From Pseudomonadota bacterium (lineage in GTDB: Bacteria; Pseudomonadota; Alphaproteobacteria; Azospirillales; Azospirillaceae): DNA of 64,000 nt. The stretch lies in assembly GCA_023423695.1 (NCBI GenBank), contig JAFAFA010000093.1, positions 1 through 64,000 on the forward strand, read 5' to 3'. The translations under genes were made by a program, and so were the position numbers. The notes beneath the pieces are model-generated. The model saw nothing but the letters and a program-made list of their open reading frames with translations. It was not told the DNA's origin and did no database searches. This document shows, piece after piece, positions 51,669 to 60,888 of this stretch; positions within the stretch are counted from its first letter, which is position 1; every line of letters begins with the position of its first letter.

Positions 51669-54600
51669 ATGGCGGGGCTCACCAAGACGCAAAAAGACCT
51701 GCGCAACGTTCTGCTCTACGCGCAGGAGTTGGTCACCTTCAACGAGAAGGTCATCTATGACCTTTCGGCCGAGCCCCATCCATCCTTCCATGAAGGCGCC
51801 GTGATTGATCTCGAGGGCGTGGATGCGAACGTCGACCCAGAGATCTGGCTGCGGCTCCGCCGCCTTCGGGAAACGCAGCCACCGACCCCCGACGCCATGT
51901 TCGAGGGGTGGGTCAAGGCACAGCCGTATCCGTCGCCGGATAAGGCGCCGATGCTCCTCGACCACCGCATGCTGCGTCTCAGCATCGAGGAGATCTCGGA
52001 CCTCGCCGAGGCCGGCCTGCTCGATCCAGACGAGGTCATGCGGCCACGCGACGCCGATGTGACGTTCCCAGAGGCGATGGACGCCATCCTGCGCACCGCA
52101 CGGATGCCCGAGTTCCGCGAGGCGTGGCGCGCGTACGTCGAGGGCCCCTGGGCGAAGTGGGCAGAGGTGGAGAAGCCCCGCCGCCGCAGCATTGAGGTCT
52201 ACAACCGCCTCTACAAGGTGCAGCAGGCCGTCACCGCGGCTGGCGAGGACAACGCCATCGAGCTCGTCTGGGGCATCGGCGTCGCGCGCTGGCAGCGCGA
52301 GAGCATGCGCATCAACGCGCCGATGCTAGAACAGTTGGTCGAGCTGGATCTGCTTGAGGACGGCACGCTCACCGTCGGGCCGCGCCAGGTGCCACCATCC
52401 TTGGCGCTAAAGCCGTTCCATGCCCTGGAGGTCGAGGGGTCCAAGGCCCTCCAGCGGGATGCCGGCGCCCAGCTGGAGCGCATCGTCGAGGACCCGGACA
52501 TCGCCTTCTCGCCGTTCGAGCGGAAGGTCTTCGAGCCTCTGCTCAAATCCTGCGCCGCACGGTTGTCGGCCACCGGCATCTACCTGCCCGACGAGACCGG
52601 GCGGGATCCCGCCGACCGCTCCCTTCCGTCCATCGACGGCGTCCTGCGCATCAGCGACACCTGGGTCCTCTACGTCCGCCAGCGCGCGGCCAACTTCCGG
52701 CAGGAGGACATCCAGAAGCTGATCAAGCGCGTTGAGGAGGCCAAAGTCGAAGAGGATCTTCCCGCAGCCGGGCTGCAGTTTGTCAAGCCGCCGAACGATG
52801 AGCGCCTTTACGACGACGCCGGCCTGAACCTCGATGATGTGTCCTGGCGCCTGCCCGACGCGGTCGCCCGATCCCATGGCGGCTCGGGCGCCGGAACCAA
52901 TCACCAGGGCTCCGGACCGGAACCCGACTTCTTCTTCCCCCTGCCGTACAACGACGATCAGCGCGACATCCTGAAGCGCCTGCGCGAAGCGGACGGCGTC
53001 GTCGTCCAAGGGCCGCCCGGCACCGGCAAGACGCACACCATCGCGAACGTGATCTGCCATTTCCTGGCAACCGGCAAGCGGGTGCTCGTCACGGCCAAGA
53101 ACGCCGAGGCCCTGACCGCCCTGCAGGAGAAGCTGCCGCCGGGAATCCGCGATCTCGCCATTTCCGTCATTCACAGCGACCGCGAGGGCGCCCGGCATCT
53201 GGAACAGGCCGTTCAGGTCCTGGCGAACGAGGCCAAACAGATCAACCCGAAGCTGGTCAGCCAGAGCATCATCGACAACCAGCGCCTTCTCGCCGATATT
53301 CGGGACCGCATTGCGGCGATCGATGCGGAGCTGCTGTCCTACGCCCGTCGGAACCTCGAAAAGGTTGAGAGCGCCGGGGAGAGCGTGCTGCCGATGGAGT
53401 TGGCGAAGCGGGTCGTGCAGGACCGCGCCCTGCACGACTGGTTCGAGGACCGCTTGGACCTCGACGCCCGCTACGCTCCGCGCTTCACCGACGCCGACAT
53501 CGCCGAGGCGCGGGACATCCGCCGCCGCTTGGCTGGGGACTTGGCCTACGACGCGGCCGACCTGCCCGACCCGGACGCCCTGCCGGACGTGGCCCGCGTG
53601 CTGGCGGCGCACGGGGAACTCGCCCGCGCCAAGGTGCTTGAGGAGCAGGCGCGCTCCGGCCAAGTGCCCTACATGGCCGCCGGTTCGGTGGAGCAGGCGC
53701 GCGCCGTCCAGGTCTGGCTGACCGAATACCAGACCTTCTTCGAGGAGGTCCGGGCCGAGACCTGGATGGTCAGCACGTACCAGATCCTTCTCGGAATCCG
53801 GCGGTCGGACGAAGCGGCCGAGGCGGCCCTGCGGCGGGCGCTTGACCAGTGGGCGAAGCTCTACACCGAAGGACGGGAGCTCGCCCTCAAGGGGATCGAC
53901 ACCGGCGACGTGCCGCTCGACGATCAGGCGTTCGACGCGGCCGTCGCTGCTCATGCCCGTGGCGAGAAAGCCTTTGGCCTGTTCTCGTTCGGCAAGGGCG
54001 TCCTCAAGGAACGCCTCGCACGGGTCCTGGTCGGCGGGAACCCGCCGGCCGCTCCAGAGCATTGGCAAGAAGTAAAGGCCGCCCGGACTTGGCAGCGTGA
54101 GGCGCAAGCTTTCCTGCGCCATTGGGCAGCCGTCTGCAGCAGCCTCGGCCTACCCCCGGTTCCGACCGACTGGGAGCGCGGCCGCGGCGAGCTCCTCCGC
54201 CTCGGACGGCTGATCGCCGCGCTCCTGCGCTTCGCGTCCGAGGCCCAGGCCAGCCTCGCGGCGCTCCAGACCTTGTTCCCCTACGGCCTCGATACCCGCG
54301 CGGTCGTCTACGAGGGCGAGGTCGCGCGCGCCCTCAACGCCCTGGTGGCCAACCTGGAGAAGGCGGAGTTCGCCGACGCCCAGGCGGTCCGCGGGGAGTT
54401 CGAGGCGCTCACCGGGGGGCGGCGCCTGCCGTTTCACGCCGGGCTGGCGGAATTCGCCTCGGCGCTCGGCGACTCCACCGTTGCTCCGAACGACCTCGCC
54501 GACGGGTGGCGCCAGATCCGGACGGAAGCGGAACGGCTGTCGACCCTGCGCCCGCTCCGCACGCGACTGGACGAGATCGCTGACCTGGTGCGCCGGTCCG

Positions 54601-56660
54601 GGGCGCCGTGCTGGGCGGACAAGCTCACCGGAGACCCGACGTTCGACGGCGCGGACCAGTGGACGCCAGAGGCGTGGCGGAACAGCTGGGAGTGGGCCAG
54701 GGCCGATGGGTTCGTCCGCAGCATCGGCGATCGTGCCGCCATTCAAAAGCTGGCCGACGAGCGTTCTGAGCTCGAAACTCGTCAGCGGACTATCCTGGCC
54801 GAGGTTGTGCGGCTTCGGACGTTCCTGGGGTTAAAGCGCGCGCTGACCGGACGTATTGAGGCCGCCCTGGCCAAGTTTGCTTCGGCGATCGCCAAGCTGG
54901 GCGCCGGGACCGGCAAGGCGGCGAGCCGCCATCGCCGCGTCATTCGGGACGCCACGCTCGACGCCGCGGACGCGGTGCCCTGCTGGATCCTGCCCGAATG
55001 GCGGGTGGCCGAGCAGCTACCGGCCACACTGAACGCATTCGACCTGGTGATCGTCGACGAAGCAAGCCAGTCCGACATCACGGCCCTGCCCGCCGTTCTG
55101 CGCGGCAGGAAGCTGCTGATCGTCGGCGACGACAAGCAGGTGAGTCCCATTTCCATCGGCCTCGACGAGCGCACCATCATCCAGCTGCGCACAACCTACC
55201 TGACGGACTTGCCCTTTGCCGACCAGATGGACCCGGCGACGTCGCTCTACGAGCTCGGCAGCATGGTCTTCCCCGGGAAGACGGTGCTGCTGCGCGAGCA
55301 TTTCCGCTGCGTCGAGCCGATCATCCGCTTCTCCGCACGGTTCTACCAGAACCTGCTGGTGCCAATGCGCCTGCCCAAGGCGACAGAGCGCCTCGATCCG
55401 CCTCTCATCGACATCCTGGTGCGCGACGGCGTGAAGACGGGGGACGTCAACAAACGGGAAGCCGACGTCATCGTCGACGAGGTACGGCGCCTGTCCGAAG
55501 ATCCCGTCTACGAGAATCGCTCCATCGGCATCATCTCGTTGATCGGGGACAAGCAGGCGAAACTCATCTACGACCGGCTCATGCGCGAACTCGGGGCGGA
55601 GGTCATCGACCGCCACCGGATCATGTGCGGCAGCGCCGCGACGTTCCAAGGGCAAGAACGCGACATCATCTTCCTGTCGATGGTGGCGTGCCCCAAGACG
55701 GCAATGATGCAGAGGACGCGCGCGTACGAGCAGCGTTACAACGTGGCCCTGTCACGCGCCCGCGACCGGCTCGTGCTCGTCCGGTCCGTCACCTCGTCGG
55801 ATCTGAAGCCCGGCGACCTCAAGCTCCAGGTCATTGAGCACTTCCGCAACCCCATGGGCGAAGGGAAGGTCATCGTCCGCAAGGACGTGCTCGACGTCTG
55901 CGACTCCGGCTTTGAGAAGGAGTTCGGCGCGCGCCTGCTCGACCTCGGATACCGCCTCCGGCCCCAAGTGCCGGTTGGCGGCTACCGCATCGACTTCGTT
56001 GTCGAGGGCGCTGACGACCGACGGCTGGCGATCGAGCTCGACGGCGACGCCTATCATGGCCCGGACCGTTGGGCCGAGGACTTCCGGCGTCAGAAGTCAC
56101 TCGAACGGCTGGGCTGGACCTTCTGGCGGTGTTGGGGCTCCGAATGGACGGCCGACCCCGATGGATGCTTGGCTGACCTGAAGCGCACACTCGGCGCAAT
56201 GGGGATCGAGCCGCTCGGCGCCGAGCCGCCGCAGGGGGCCTGGACCGAGTTCCGCGAGGTCGAAGCCGCGGAGCCGTCGGAAGCCGAAGCGGTGGCAGCC
56301 GAACCCGACTCGGAAGCTGAGGGAGGCGAGATTGCTGCGGCTGCGGCCCGGGCCGAGGTGTGGCCGGAGGGCGTGGCGGCCGAGACGCTGGACCCGCTCG
56401 AGTCGTCCTCGGCCGCACCGCACATCAACCCAGGCGACCTCGTGATCGTGCGCTACGACGACACGCCGGAGCGGTCCGTACGCGTCCGCATCAGCGAGAC
56501 GGAGCATGCCCCAGAGGTCGGCATCATCCGCGTCGGCGACCCGTTGGCCAAGGCGCTGCTCGGCAGCGCGCTCGAAGACGAGTTCGAGGTGGAGCTTGGC
56601 GGCGGGAAAACCCGGCTCGGCGTGATCGAGCGCATCGAGCGTGCCCCGGCGCCAGTCTGA
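51669..56660 (+). CDS. SF1 helicase (Upf1/DNA2-like) fused to a DUF559-type nuclease and a GreAB C-terminal domain
   Basis: 1663 aa. Residues 1-430: unassigned. Helicase core: Q-motif-like PLPYNDDQRDIL, Walker A GPPGTGKTHT near 445-454, a 650-residue insertion with coiled-coil texture, Walker B IVDEASQSD near 1127, GDDKQVSP, LREHFRC, and motif VI YNVALSRARDRLVLV. Residues 1411-1490: DUF559/Vsr-like nuclease (EFGARLLDLGYRLRPQV, GGYRIDFVVEG, AIELDGDAYH). After a Glu/Ala-rich linker, residues 1587-1660 match the GreA/GreB C-terminal fold (INPGDLVIVRYDD, VRISETEHAPEVGIIRVGDPLAKALLG), which normally contacts RNA polymerase. The nuclease-helicase pairing is typical of phage-defense proteins; a Gre-type tail suggests coupling to transcription (inference). 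It is followed at 10 bases by the DUF4236 gene. Confidence 0.88.
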   Translation: MAGLTKTQKDLRNVLLYAQELVTFNEKVIYDLSAEPHPSFHEGAVIDLEGVDANVDPEIWLRLRRLRETQPPTPDAMFEGWVKAQPYPSPDKAPMLLDHRMLRLSIEEISDLAEAGLLDPDEVMRPRDADVTFPEAMDAILRTARMPEFREAWRAYVEGPWAKWAEVEKPRRRSIEVYNRLYKVQQAVTAAGEDNAIELVWGIGVARWQRESMRINAPMLEQLVELDLLEDGTLTVGPRQVPPSLALKPFHALEVEGSKALQRDAGAQLERIVEDPDIAFSPFERKVFEPLLKSCAARLSATGIYLPDETGRDPADRSLPSIDGVLRISDTWVLYVRQRAANFRQEDIQKLIKRVEEAKVEEDLPAAGLQFVKPPNDERLYDDAGLNLDDVSWRLPDAVARSHGGSGAGTNHQGSGPEPDFFFPLPYNDDQRDILKRLREADGVVVQGPPGTGKTHTIANVICHFLATGKRVLVTAKNAEALTALQEKLPPGIRDLAISVIHSDREGARHLEQAVQVLANEAKQINPKLVSQSIIDNQRLLADIRDRIAAIDAELLSYARRNLEKVESAGESVLPMELAKRVVQDRALHDWFEDRLDLDARYAPRFTDADIAEARDIRRRLAGDLAYDAADLPDPDALPDVARVLAAHGELARAKVLEEQARSGQVPYMAAGSVEQARAVQVWLTEYQTFFEEVRAETWMVSTYQILLGIRRSDEAAEAALRRALDQWAKLYTEGRELALKGIDTGDVPLDDQAFDAAVAAHARGEKAFGLFSFGKGVLKERLARVLVGGNPPAAPEHWQEVKAARTWQREAQAFLRHWAAVCSSLGLPPVPTDWERGRGELLRLGRLIAALLRFASEAQASLAALQTLFPYGLDTRAVVYEGEVARALNALVANLEKAEFADAQAVRGEFEALTGGRRLPFHAGLAEFASALGDSTVAPNDLADGWRQIRTEAERLSTLRPLRTRLDEIADLVRRSGAPCWADKLTGDPTFDGADQWTPEAWRNSWEWARADGFVRSIGDRAAIQKLADERSELETRQRTILAEVVRLRTFLGLKRALTGRIEAALAKFASAIAKLGAGTGKAASRHRRVIRDATLDAADAVPCWILPEWRVAEQLPATLNAFDLVIVDEASQSDITALPAVLRGRKLLIVGDDKQVSPISIGLDERTIIQLRTTYLTDLPFADQMDPATSLYELGSMVFPGKTVLLREHFRCVEPIIRFSARFYQNLLVPMRLPKATERLDPPLIDILVRDGVKTGDVNKREADVIVDEVRRLSEDPVYENRSIGIISLIGDKQAKLIYDRLMRELGAEVIDRHRIMCGSAATFQGQERDIIFLSMVACPKTAMMQRTRAYEQRYNVALSRARDRLVLVRSVTSSDLKPGDLKLQVIEHFRNPMGEGKVIVRKDVLDVCDSGFEKEFGARLLDLGYRLRPQVPVGGYRIDFVVEGADDRRLAIELDGDAYHGPDRWAEDFRRQKSLERLGWTFWRCWGSEWTADPDGCLADLKRTLGAMGIEPLGAEPPQGAWTEFREVEAAEPSEAEAVAAEPDSEAEGGEIAAAAARAEVWPEGVAAETLDPLESSSAAPHINPGDLVIVRYDDTPERSVRVRISETEHAPEVGIIRVGDPLAKALLGSALEDEFEVELGGGKTRLGVIERIERAPAPV

Positions 56661-56670
56661 GGAAGCGACG

Positions 56671-58389
56671 ATGAGCGTGCGTTTTCGCAAGTCGATCCGG
56701 CTGTTCCCCGGCGTGCGGCTGAACCTGAGTGGCGGGCGTGTCAGCACGACCATCGGAGTGCCGGGGGCGTCGCTGAACCTCGGCTTGGACGGCCAGGCGC
56801 ACATGACCCTCGGCATCCCAGGCACCGGGCTGTCGTATCGCGCCAGGATCACAGCTCCGCCGCAGGCGCCCGCTCCCCAGGCGCCCGCCCAGCGGTCGCC
56901 CGAGCCGCGGCCGTTCCGCGCCCCGGAGCACGGCCTGCCCTTTGACGCTCCCTCACGGGCGGAGCCCCTGCCGGGCGAAATCCGCAGCGCGGCAATCCGG
57001 AGCCTGACCAGCCCGAACCTCCTCCGGCTGAAGACGCTGGTCAACGCGGCGGCGGACCGGCGGCAGAGCCTCCAGAGCACGATATCCAGCCGCAGGTTCT
57101 CCGTCGACATTGCCGAAAGACGCTTGGCGTTCGCGAAGACCTTCATCATCCGCCTCTTCTCCCGTGGCCGCATCGCATGCTTGGTAGAGGAGATCGAGAC
57201 TGGACGGCTCGAAATCGAAGCCGCAACGAAGGAGTTGGAACTCACCAACATCCAACTGGACTTCGACTTTGACGAGCATGTGCTGCGCCTTTTCAATGAA
57301 CTCCGGGAGGCTTTCGACCGTCTCCGGCGGAGCGCACGGGTCTGGGACGTCACCACCGAGAACGCGACGAACCAATTCGCCGAACGCACTCTCGCGTCGA
57401 AAGCGGTGACCCGGACCCTAGTCACCTTCGGAACCGCCCGGACGGACATCGTCAAGGCCGACTGGGAGGCGCTGCGGTTTGGGAACGCGAACGGCGAAGA
57501 CCTTCACCTGTACCCAGGCTTCGCCCTCCTCAAGGAGCGCAGCGGCGACTTCGCGCTTGTCGACATCGCGGACCTGTGGATCCAGGCCAGCACCGTGCGG
57601 TTCCATGAGGAGGATGGCGTGCCGCACGACGCCACCGTCGTGGGAACCACCTGGAAGAAGACCAACAAGGACGGTTCCCCCGACCGCCGGTTTCGGGACA
57701 ACTACCAGATTCCGATCGCCCATTACGGCGAACTGACGATCCGCAGCAAGACCGGGATCAACGAGGCCTACATGTTCAGCAACGCGGGCGCGGCGGCTGG
57801 CTTCGCGTCCGCTTTCGCCACGTATCAGGCGGCGCTCGCCGCGACAGCAGGCGGCGTGGCGGCGCCCTCTGACGACGGAGTCGACGGCGGAGCGGTCGAA
57901 ACCGCGTTCGAGGTCGACGCGGACGGCGATGCCCCGGTCCGCCGCCCACTGTTTCCCATGCTCGACGCCGTGTTCCTGGCGTTGCTCGCCATCGGCGCCG
58001 GCGCCTGGTTCGTAGGGCCGCGCCTCTGGAATGCCCCGGCGCCGATTGCCGCGCTCACCGCGGCAGCGCCGACGGCCTCCGAAGCGCTCGTGACGCCCCC
58101 CGCGCTCCCTCCGCAAGGCGTGGTGACCGCAAGCGTTTCAAGCGCGCCCGCGGAGAGCGGTGTGACCGCGCCCGTGTCCAAGGCGGTTACGCGAGAGACG
58201 ATCGAGGTGCGCGCCCAAGCCGCGAACGTCCGGAAGGACACGGGCGCCAACGCGCCGGTCCTCCGGACCGCGCGCAAAGGCGAGAGGTTCGCCGTGTTCT
58301 CCCAAAAGGAAGACTGGCTTGAGATCGGCGACGCGCAGCCCGCGGGGTGGATCCACCGCAGCTTGGTCAGGCAGGCGATCGAGAGGTGA
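56671..58389 (+). CDS. DUF4236 protein with membrane helix and C-terminal SH3b domain
   Basis: 572 aa. The N-terminus is a clear DUF4236 (FRKSIRLFPGVRLNLSGGRV, GIPGTGLSYR). The middle is helical (DRRQSLQSTISSRRFSVDIA) with a PH-like region (WEALRFGNANGEDLHLYPGF, ALVDIADLWIQAS). One hydrophobic helix at about 430-448 (LDAVFLALLAIGAGAWFVGP) is followed by a bacterial SH3 domain at the end (EVRAQAANVRKDTGANAPVL, FSQKEDWLEIGDAQPAGWIH), predicted to be periplasmic. Tight spacing after the helicase gene and a GAGGAAG ribosome site argue for one operon. Role unknown. Confidence 0.82.
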   Translation: MSVRFRKSIRLFPGVRLNLSGGRVSTTIGVPGASLNLGLDGQAHMTLGIPGTGLSYRARITAPPQAPAPQAPAQRSPEPRPFRAPEHGLPFDAPSRAEPLPGEIRSAAIRSLTSPNLLRLKTLVNAAADRRQSLQSTISSRRFSVDIAERRLAFAKTFIIRLFSRGRIACLVEEIETGRLEIEAATKELELTNIQLDFDFDEHVLRLFNELREAFDRLRRSARVWDVTTENATNQFAERTLASKAVTRTLVTFGTARTDIVKADWEALRFGNANGEDLHLYPGFALLKERSGDFALVDIADLWIQASTVRFHEEDGVPHDATVVGTTWKKTNKDGSPDRRFRDNYQIPIAHYGELTIRSKTGINEAYMFSNAGAAAGFASAFATYQAALAATAGGVAAPSDDGVDGGAVETAFEVDADGDAPVRRPLFPMLDAVFLALLAIGAGAWFVGPRLWNAPAPIAALTAAAPTASEALVTPPALPPQGVVTASVSSAPAESGVTAPVSKAVTRETIEVRAQAANVRKDTGANAPVLRTARKGERFAVFSQKEDWLEIGDAQPAGWIHRSLVRQAIER

Positions 58390-58592
58390 CGCAAGAGTTG
58401 GAGCCCGTTGCGGCGTCCGCCCCGATCGAAGTACAATCTATGGCTGGAGGTTCGTGGCCATCGCCGTCGCCGGCTTCCTGGAGATCGCGCTGCTGGGAAC
58501 CTGCAGTGCCCCTGAAACCTTCTGGCTTCTCGGGTGGCGGCCTACTATCCGGTTTGGGGTCGGGTGGTCAGGTCGGAGCGCGCCGCCGACCC
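58390..58592. other. Spacer between the DUF4236 gene and the IS6 remnant
   Basis: About 200 bases with no gene or hairpin terminator that I can support. The IS6 terminal repeat begins at 58593. Confidence 0.4.
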
Positions 58593-58870
58593 GGTTCTGT
58601 TGCAAAGTCTGACGGTGGTCGCGGAGAGCCGCGGCATCAGGGCTGTCAGGCGGCGATCCCGAACAGGCCGGCGATGAAGGTCGCCTGGGCCGGCATGTTG
58701 TTGGCGGGCATGGCGGCAACCTGCCCCTTGCCCACCATCGCCAGGCTCTCGTAGCCGGCGATCGTCCGGCGCGCGGTGTGGAAGCTTTTGAACCCGAGCC
58801 CCGGCCGGACCAGCCGCTTAATGCGGCGGTGATCCTGTTCAACGATATTGTTCAGTTATTTCACTTGGCG
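58593..58870 (-). pseudogene. IS6-family transposase, C-terminal fragment with terminal repeat
   Basis: The end GGTTCTGTTGCAAAGT at 58593 is the standard IS6-family terminal repeat. Minus-strand reading LNNIVEQDHRRIKRLVRPGL, GFKSFHTARRTIAGYE is the transposase C-terminus including the catalytic Glu. The codon where the family has the Tyr of KYLNN is TAA here (LRQVK-stop-LNNIVEQ), so it carries a nonsense change. The fragment cuts off the end of the gene at 60843. Confidence 0.85.
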
Positions 58871-59093
58871 CAGCTTGGTGAAGCGCCATAGCTCCGGCGT
58901 TGTCACCTTGTAGCCCATGGCTTCGGGCTCGCCCCAGCGGTGCTCGGCGTCGCTCTGGGCGCTCCAGTCCTCGCCCTCGACCACCACCCGGGTGACGCGG
59001 GCGCCGCCGAAGATCTCCTTGCGGTCGATATCAGCCAGCACTTCGAAGCGCTCGTGAACCGCCCCGGGTTTCCCGGAGGCCGACTTGGTTGAG

Positions 59094-59999
59094 TCACGCC
59101 GCGATGGCGACGTCCTCGATTTGAGCATAATAGCGCGCTTCGGCCTCGGCGGGAGGGATGTTGCCGATGGGTTCGAGGAGGCGGCGGTTGTTGAACCAAT
59201 CGACCCATTCCAGGGTGGCGAACTCGACGGTCTCCAAGGTGCGCCATGGCCCACGGCGCCGGATCACCTCGGTCTTGTAGAGGCCGTTGATCGTCTCGGC
59301 CAAGGCGTTGTCATAGGAATCGCCGACGCTGCCGACCGACGATTCGACACCGGCGTCGCTGAGACGCTCGGTGTACCGAATGGCGACGTATTGCGATCCG
59401 CGGTCCGAGTGGTGAATGAGACCGCCGCCCTTGGCGGGCCGGCGATCGTGAAGCGCCTGCTCCAAGGCATCCAGGACAAAGCCGGCGTGGGCGGTGCGCG
59501 ACACCCGCCAGCCGACGATCTTGCGGGCGAAAGTGTCGATGACGAAGGCCACGTAGACGAAGCCCTGCCACGTGGCAACGTAGGTGAAATCGGCCACCCA
59601 CAAGGCATTCGGACGCGGCGCCTGGAACTGCCGGTTCACCCGGTCGGCCGGACAGGGCACCGCCCGGTCGCTGATCGTGGTCCGCACCGCCTTGCCCCGT
59701 GTCGCCCCCTTCAGACCCATGTGCCTCATCAGCCGGGCCACCGTGCAGCGTGCCACGTCGATGCCCTCCCGCCGCAACTGCCGCCAGACTTTCCGCACCC
59801 CATAGACCTGGAAGTTCGCGTCCCAGACCCGCCGGATAGCCAAACCCAGCTCCGCGTCGCTTCGCGAGCGGGCCGGCGCCTTGGCCGGATCGGCCCGCCG
59901 GGCGGCATGGGCGCGATAGGTGGACGGGGCGATCGGCAGCACCTTGCAGATCGGCTCGACCCCGTGGACGGCGCGGTGCGCGTCGATGAAGGCGATCAT
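59094..59999 (-). CDS. IS3-family transposase OrfB (DDE integrase)
   Basis: 301 aa, full length. IS3 OrfB features: HTH_21-like region AELGLAIRRVWDANFQVYG, then catalytic residues in WVADFTYVATWQG, GGLIHHSDRGSQYVAI and NALAETINGLYKTE (D, D and E), then RTLETVEFATLEWVDWFN. The start overlaps the orfA stop (AAATGA), the normal arrangement for making the OrfAB fusion by programmed frameshifting. Confidence 0.93.
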   Translation of the reverse strand: MIAFIDAHRAVHGVEPICKVLPIAPSTYRAHAARRADPAKAPARSRSDAELGLAIRRVWDANFQVYGVRKVWRQLRREGIDVARCTVARLMRHMGLKGATRGKAVRTTISDRAVPCPADRVNRQFQAPRPNALWVADFTYVATWQGFVYVAFVIDTFARKIVGWRVSRTAHAGFVLDALEQALHDRRPAKGGGLIHHSDRGSQYVAIRYTERLSDAGVESSVGSVGDSYDNALAETINGLYKTEVIRRRGPWRTLETVEFATLEWVDWFNNRRLLEPIGNIPPAEAEARYYAQIEDVAIAA

Positions 60000-60325
60000 T
60001 TCTTGAACGGGCGGTCGAGCTCCGCCTGGGCGAAATACGCTGATGCCTTGCGAAGGATCTCGTTCGCCTGGCGCAGTTCCCGCACCTCACGCTCCAACGC
60101 CTTGATCCGTTCCTGCTCGTCCCTGCTCGGGCCGGGCCGCTTGCCCTGGTCGCGTTCGGCCTGCCGCACCCAGCCCCGCAGCGTCTCCGCCGTGCAGCCG
60201 ATCTTCGCCGCGATCGAGCCGATCGCCGCCCACTGCGAGGCGTGATCGCCTTCGTGCTCGAACACCATCCGAACCGCGCGCTCGCGGACTTCAGGAGCGT
60301 ATTTGCGGGATGCCGCTTTCGTCAT
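59996..60325 (-). CDS. IS3-family transposase OrfA
   Basis: 109 aa. HTH (PEVRERAVRMVFEHEGDHAS, AAKIGCTAETLRGWVRQAE) and coiled coil (LEREVRELRQANEILRKASA). Near-identical to the orphan OrfA at 3823-4152; the two differ at about a dozen residues, so they are separate lineages rather than a recent duplication. Confidence 0.92.
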   Translation of the reverse strand: MTKAASRKYAPEVRERAVRMVFEHEGDHASQWAAIGSIAAKIGCTAETLRGWVRQAERDQGKRPGPSRDEQERIKALEREVRELRQANEILRKASAYFAQAELDRPFKK

Positions 60326-60888
60326 GATGACCCCATCTTCTCAAGAAATGGAGCCTCCGACAAACCCGGCGCGGTTCACTCGCGGATCGCCTCGACCACT
60401 TGGTTGCGGGACAGCAGGCCGTGCGGCAGCGCGCCGAGGATGGCGTCCATCTTCTCCTCGATCACGGCTTCGGCCTTCCCGCCCAGGTGCGCGCCGAGAG
60501 CCTCCCGCGCCTTGTCCCGGGCGCTGCCCGGGTTAACGGGCAGCGCCTCGGTGATGGCCTCGCTCGCGGTGTCGGCGTCGTAGTAGCCCTCGACGGCTTC
60601 GACGATAGCGCGGGCGGCGGCCACCACCTCCTCGACCTCGGCGCGGCCGAGGCCGTCGGAGAACCGCATCGACCGGTGGGCGCTGGCGCCGCGGACAGCG
60701 ACGCGGCCGGACCAGTCGGCTTCGACCGCGAGGCCCTGGAAGGCCGTCGTGCCCTCCAGGAAGGTGGCGAGCATGGTGCACGGCTCGCCCTCGTTGCCGG
60801 CGGCGAGGATGATGCTGCGGATGGCGTCGGTCTGGCTGGTCATGCCGTGGCGCTCTTTCTGGTTCGGGTTGTAGCGTCGGCGCCGGTG

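Larger units (their letters stand above)
59055..60378 (-). mobile_element. Complete IS3-family (IS407-like) insertion sequence, 1324 bp
   Basis: Ends TGAACCGCCCCGGGTTTCCC (59055) and, inverted, TGAACCGCGCCGGGTTTGTC (60378), flanked by the 4-base direct repeat CTCG (59051-59054 and 60379-60382), as expected for the IS407 group. It carries intact orfA and orfB, so it is probably active and recent. The truncated copy at 3789-4204 belongs to the same type. Confidence 0.92.
58871..60843 (-). pseudogene. Unknown plasmid gene interrupted by an IS3 element
   Basis: Two coding parts: 60843-60379 (MTSQTDAIRSIILAAGNEGE ... LPHGLLSRNQVVEAIRE) and 59054-58871 (RFEVLADIDRKEIFGGARVT, WSAQSDAEHRWGEPEAMGYK). 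Removing the IS3 element and one CTCG copy rejoins them in frame as AIRE-RFEV, giving a protein of at least 215 residues; the 3' end is then lost at the IS6 junction. The product is mostly helical with an N-terminal beta region (AFQGLAVEADWSGRVAVRG). No domain recognised. Before interruption it was the third gene of a row with 61275 and 61700. Confidence 0.75.

Noticed and set aside
52407..57455. Minus-strand frames of 571 and 452 codons opposite the helicase and DUF4236 genes
   Set aside because: Shadows of the coding strand, with no recognisable protein features.
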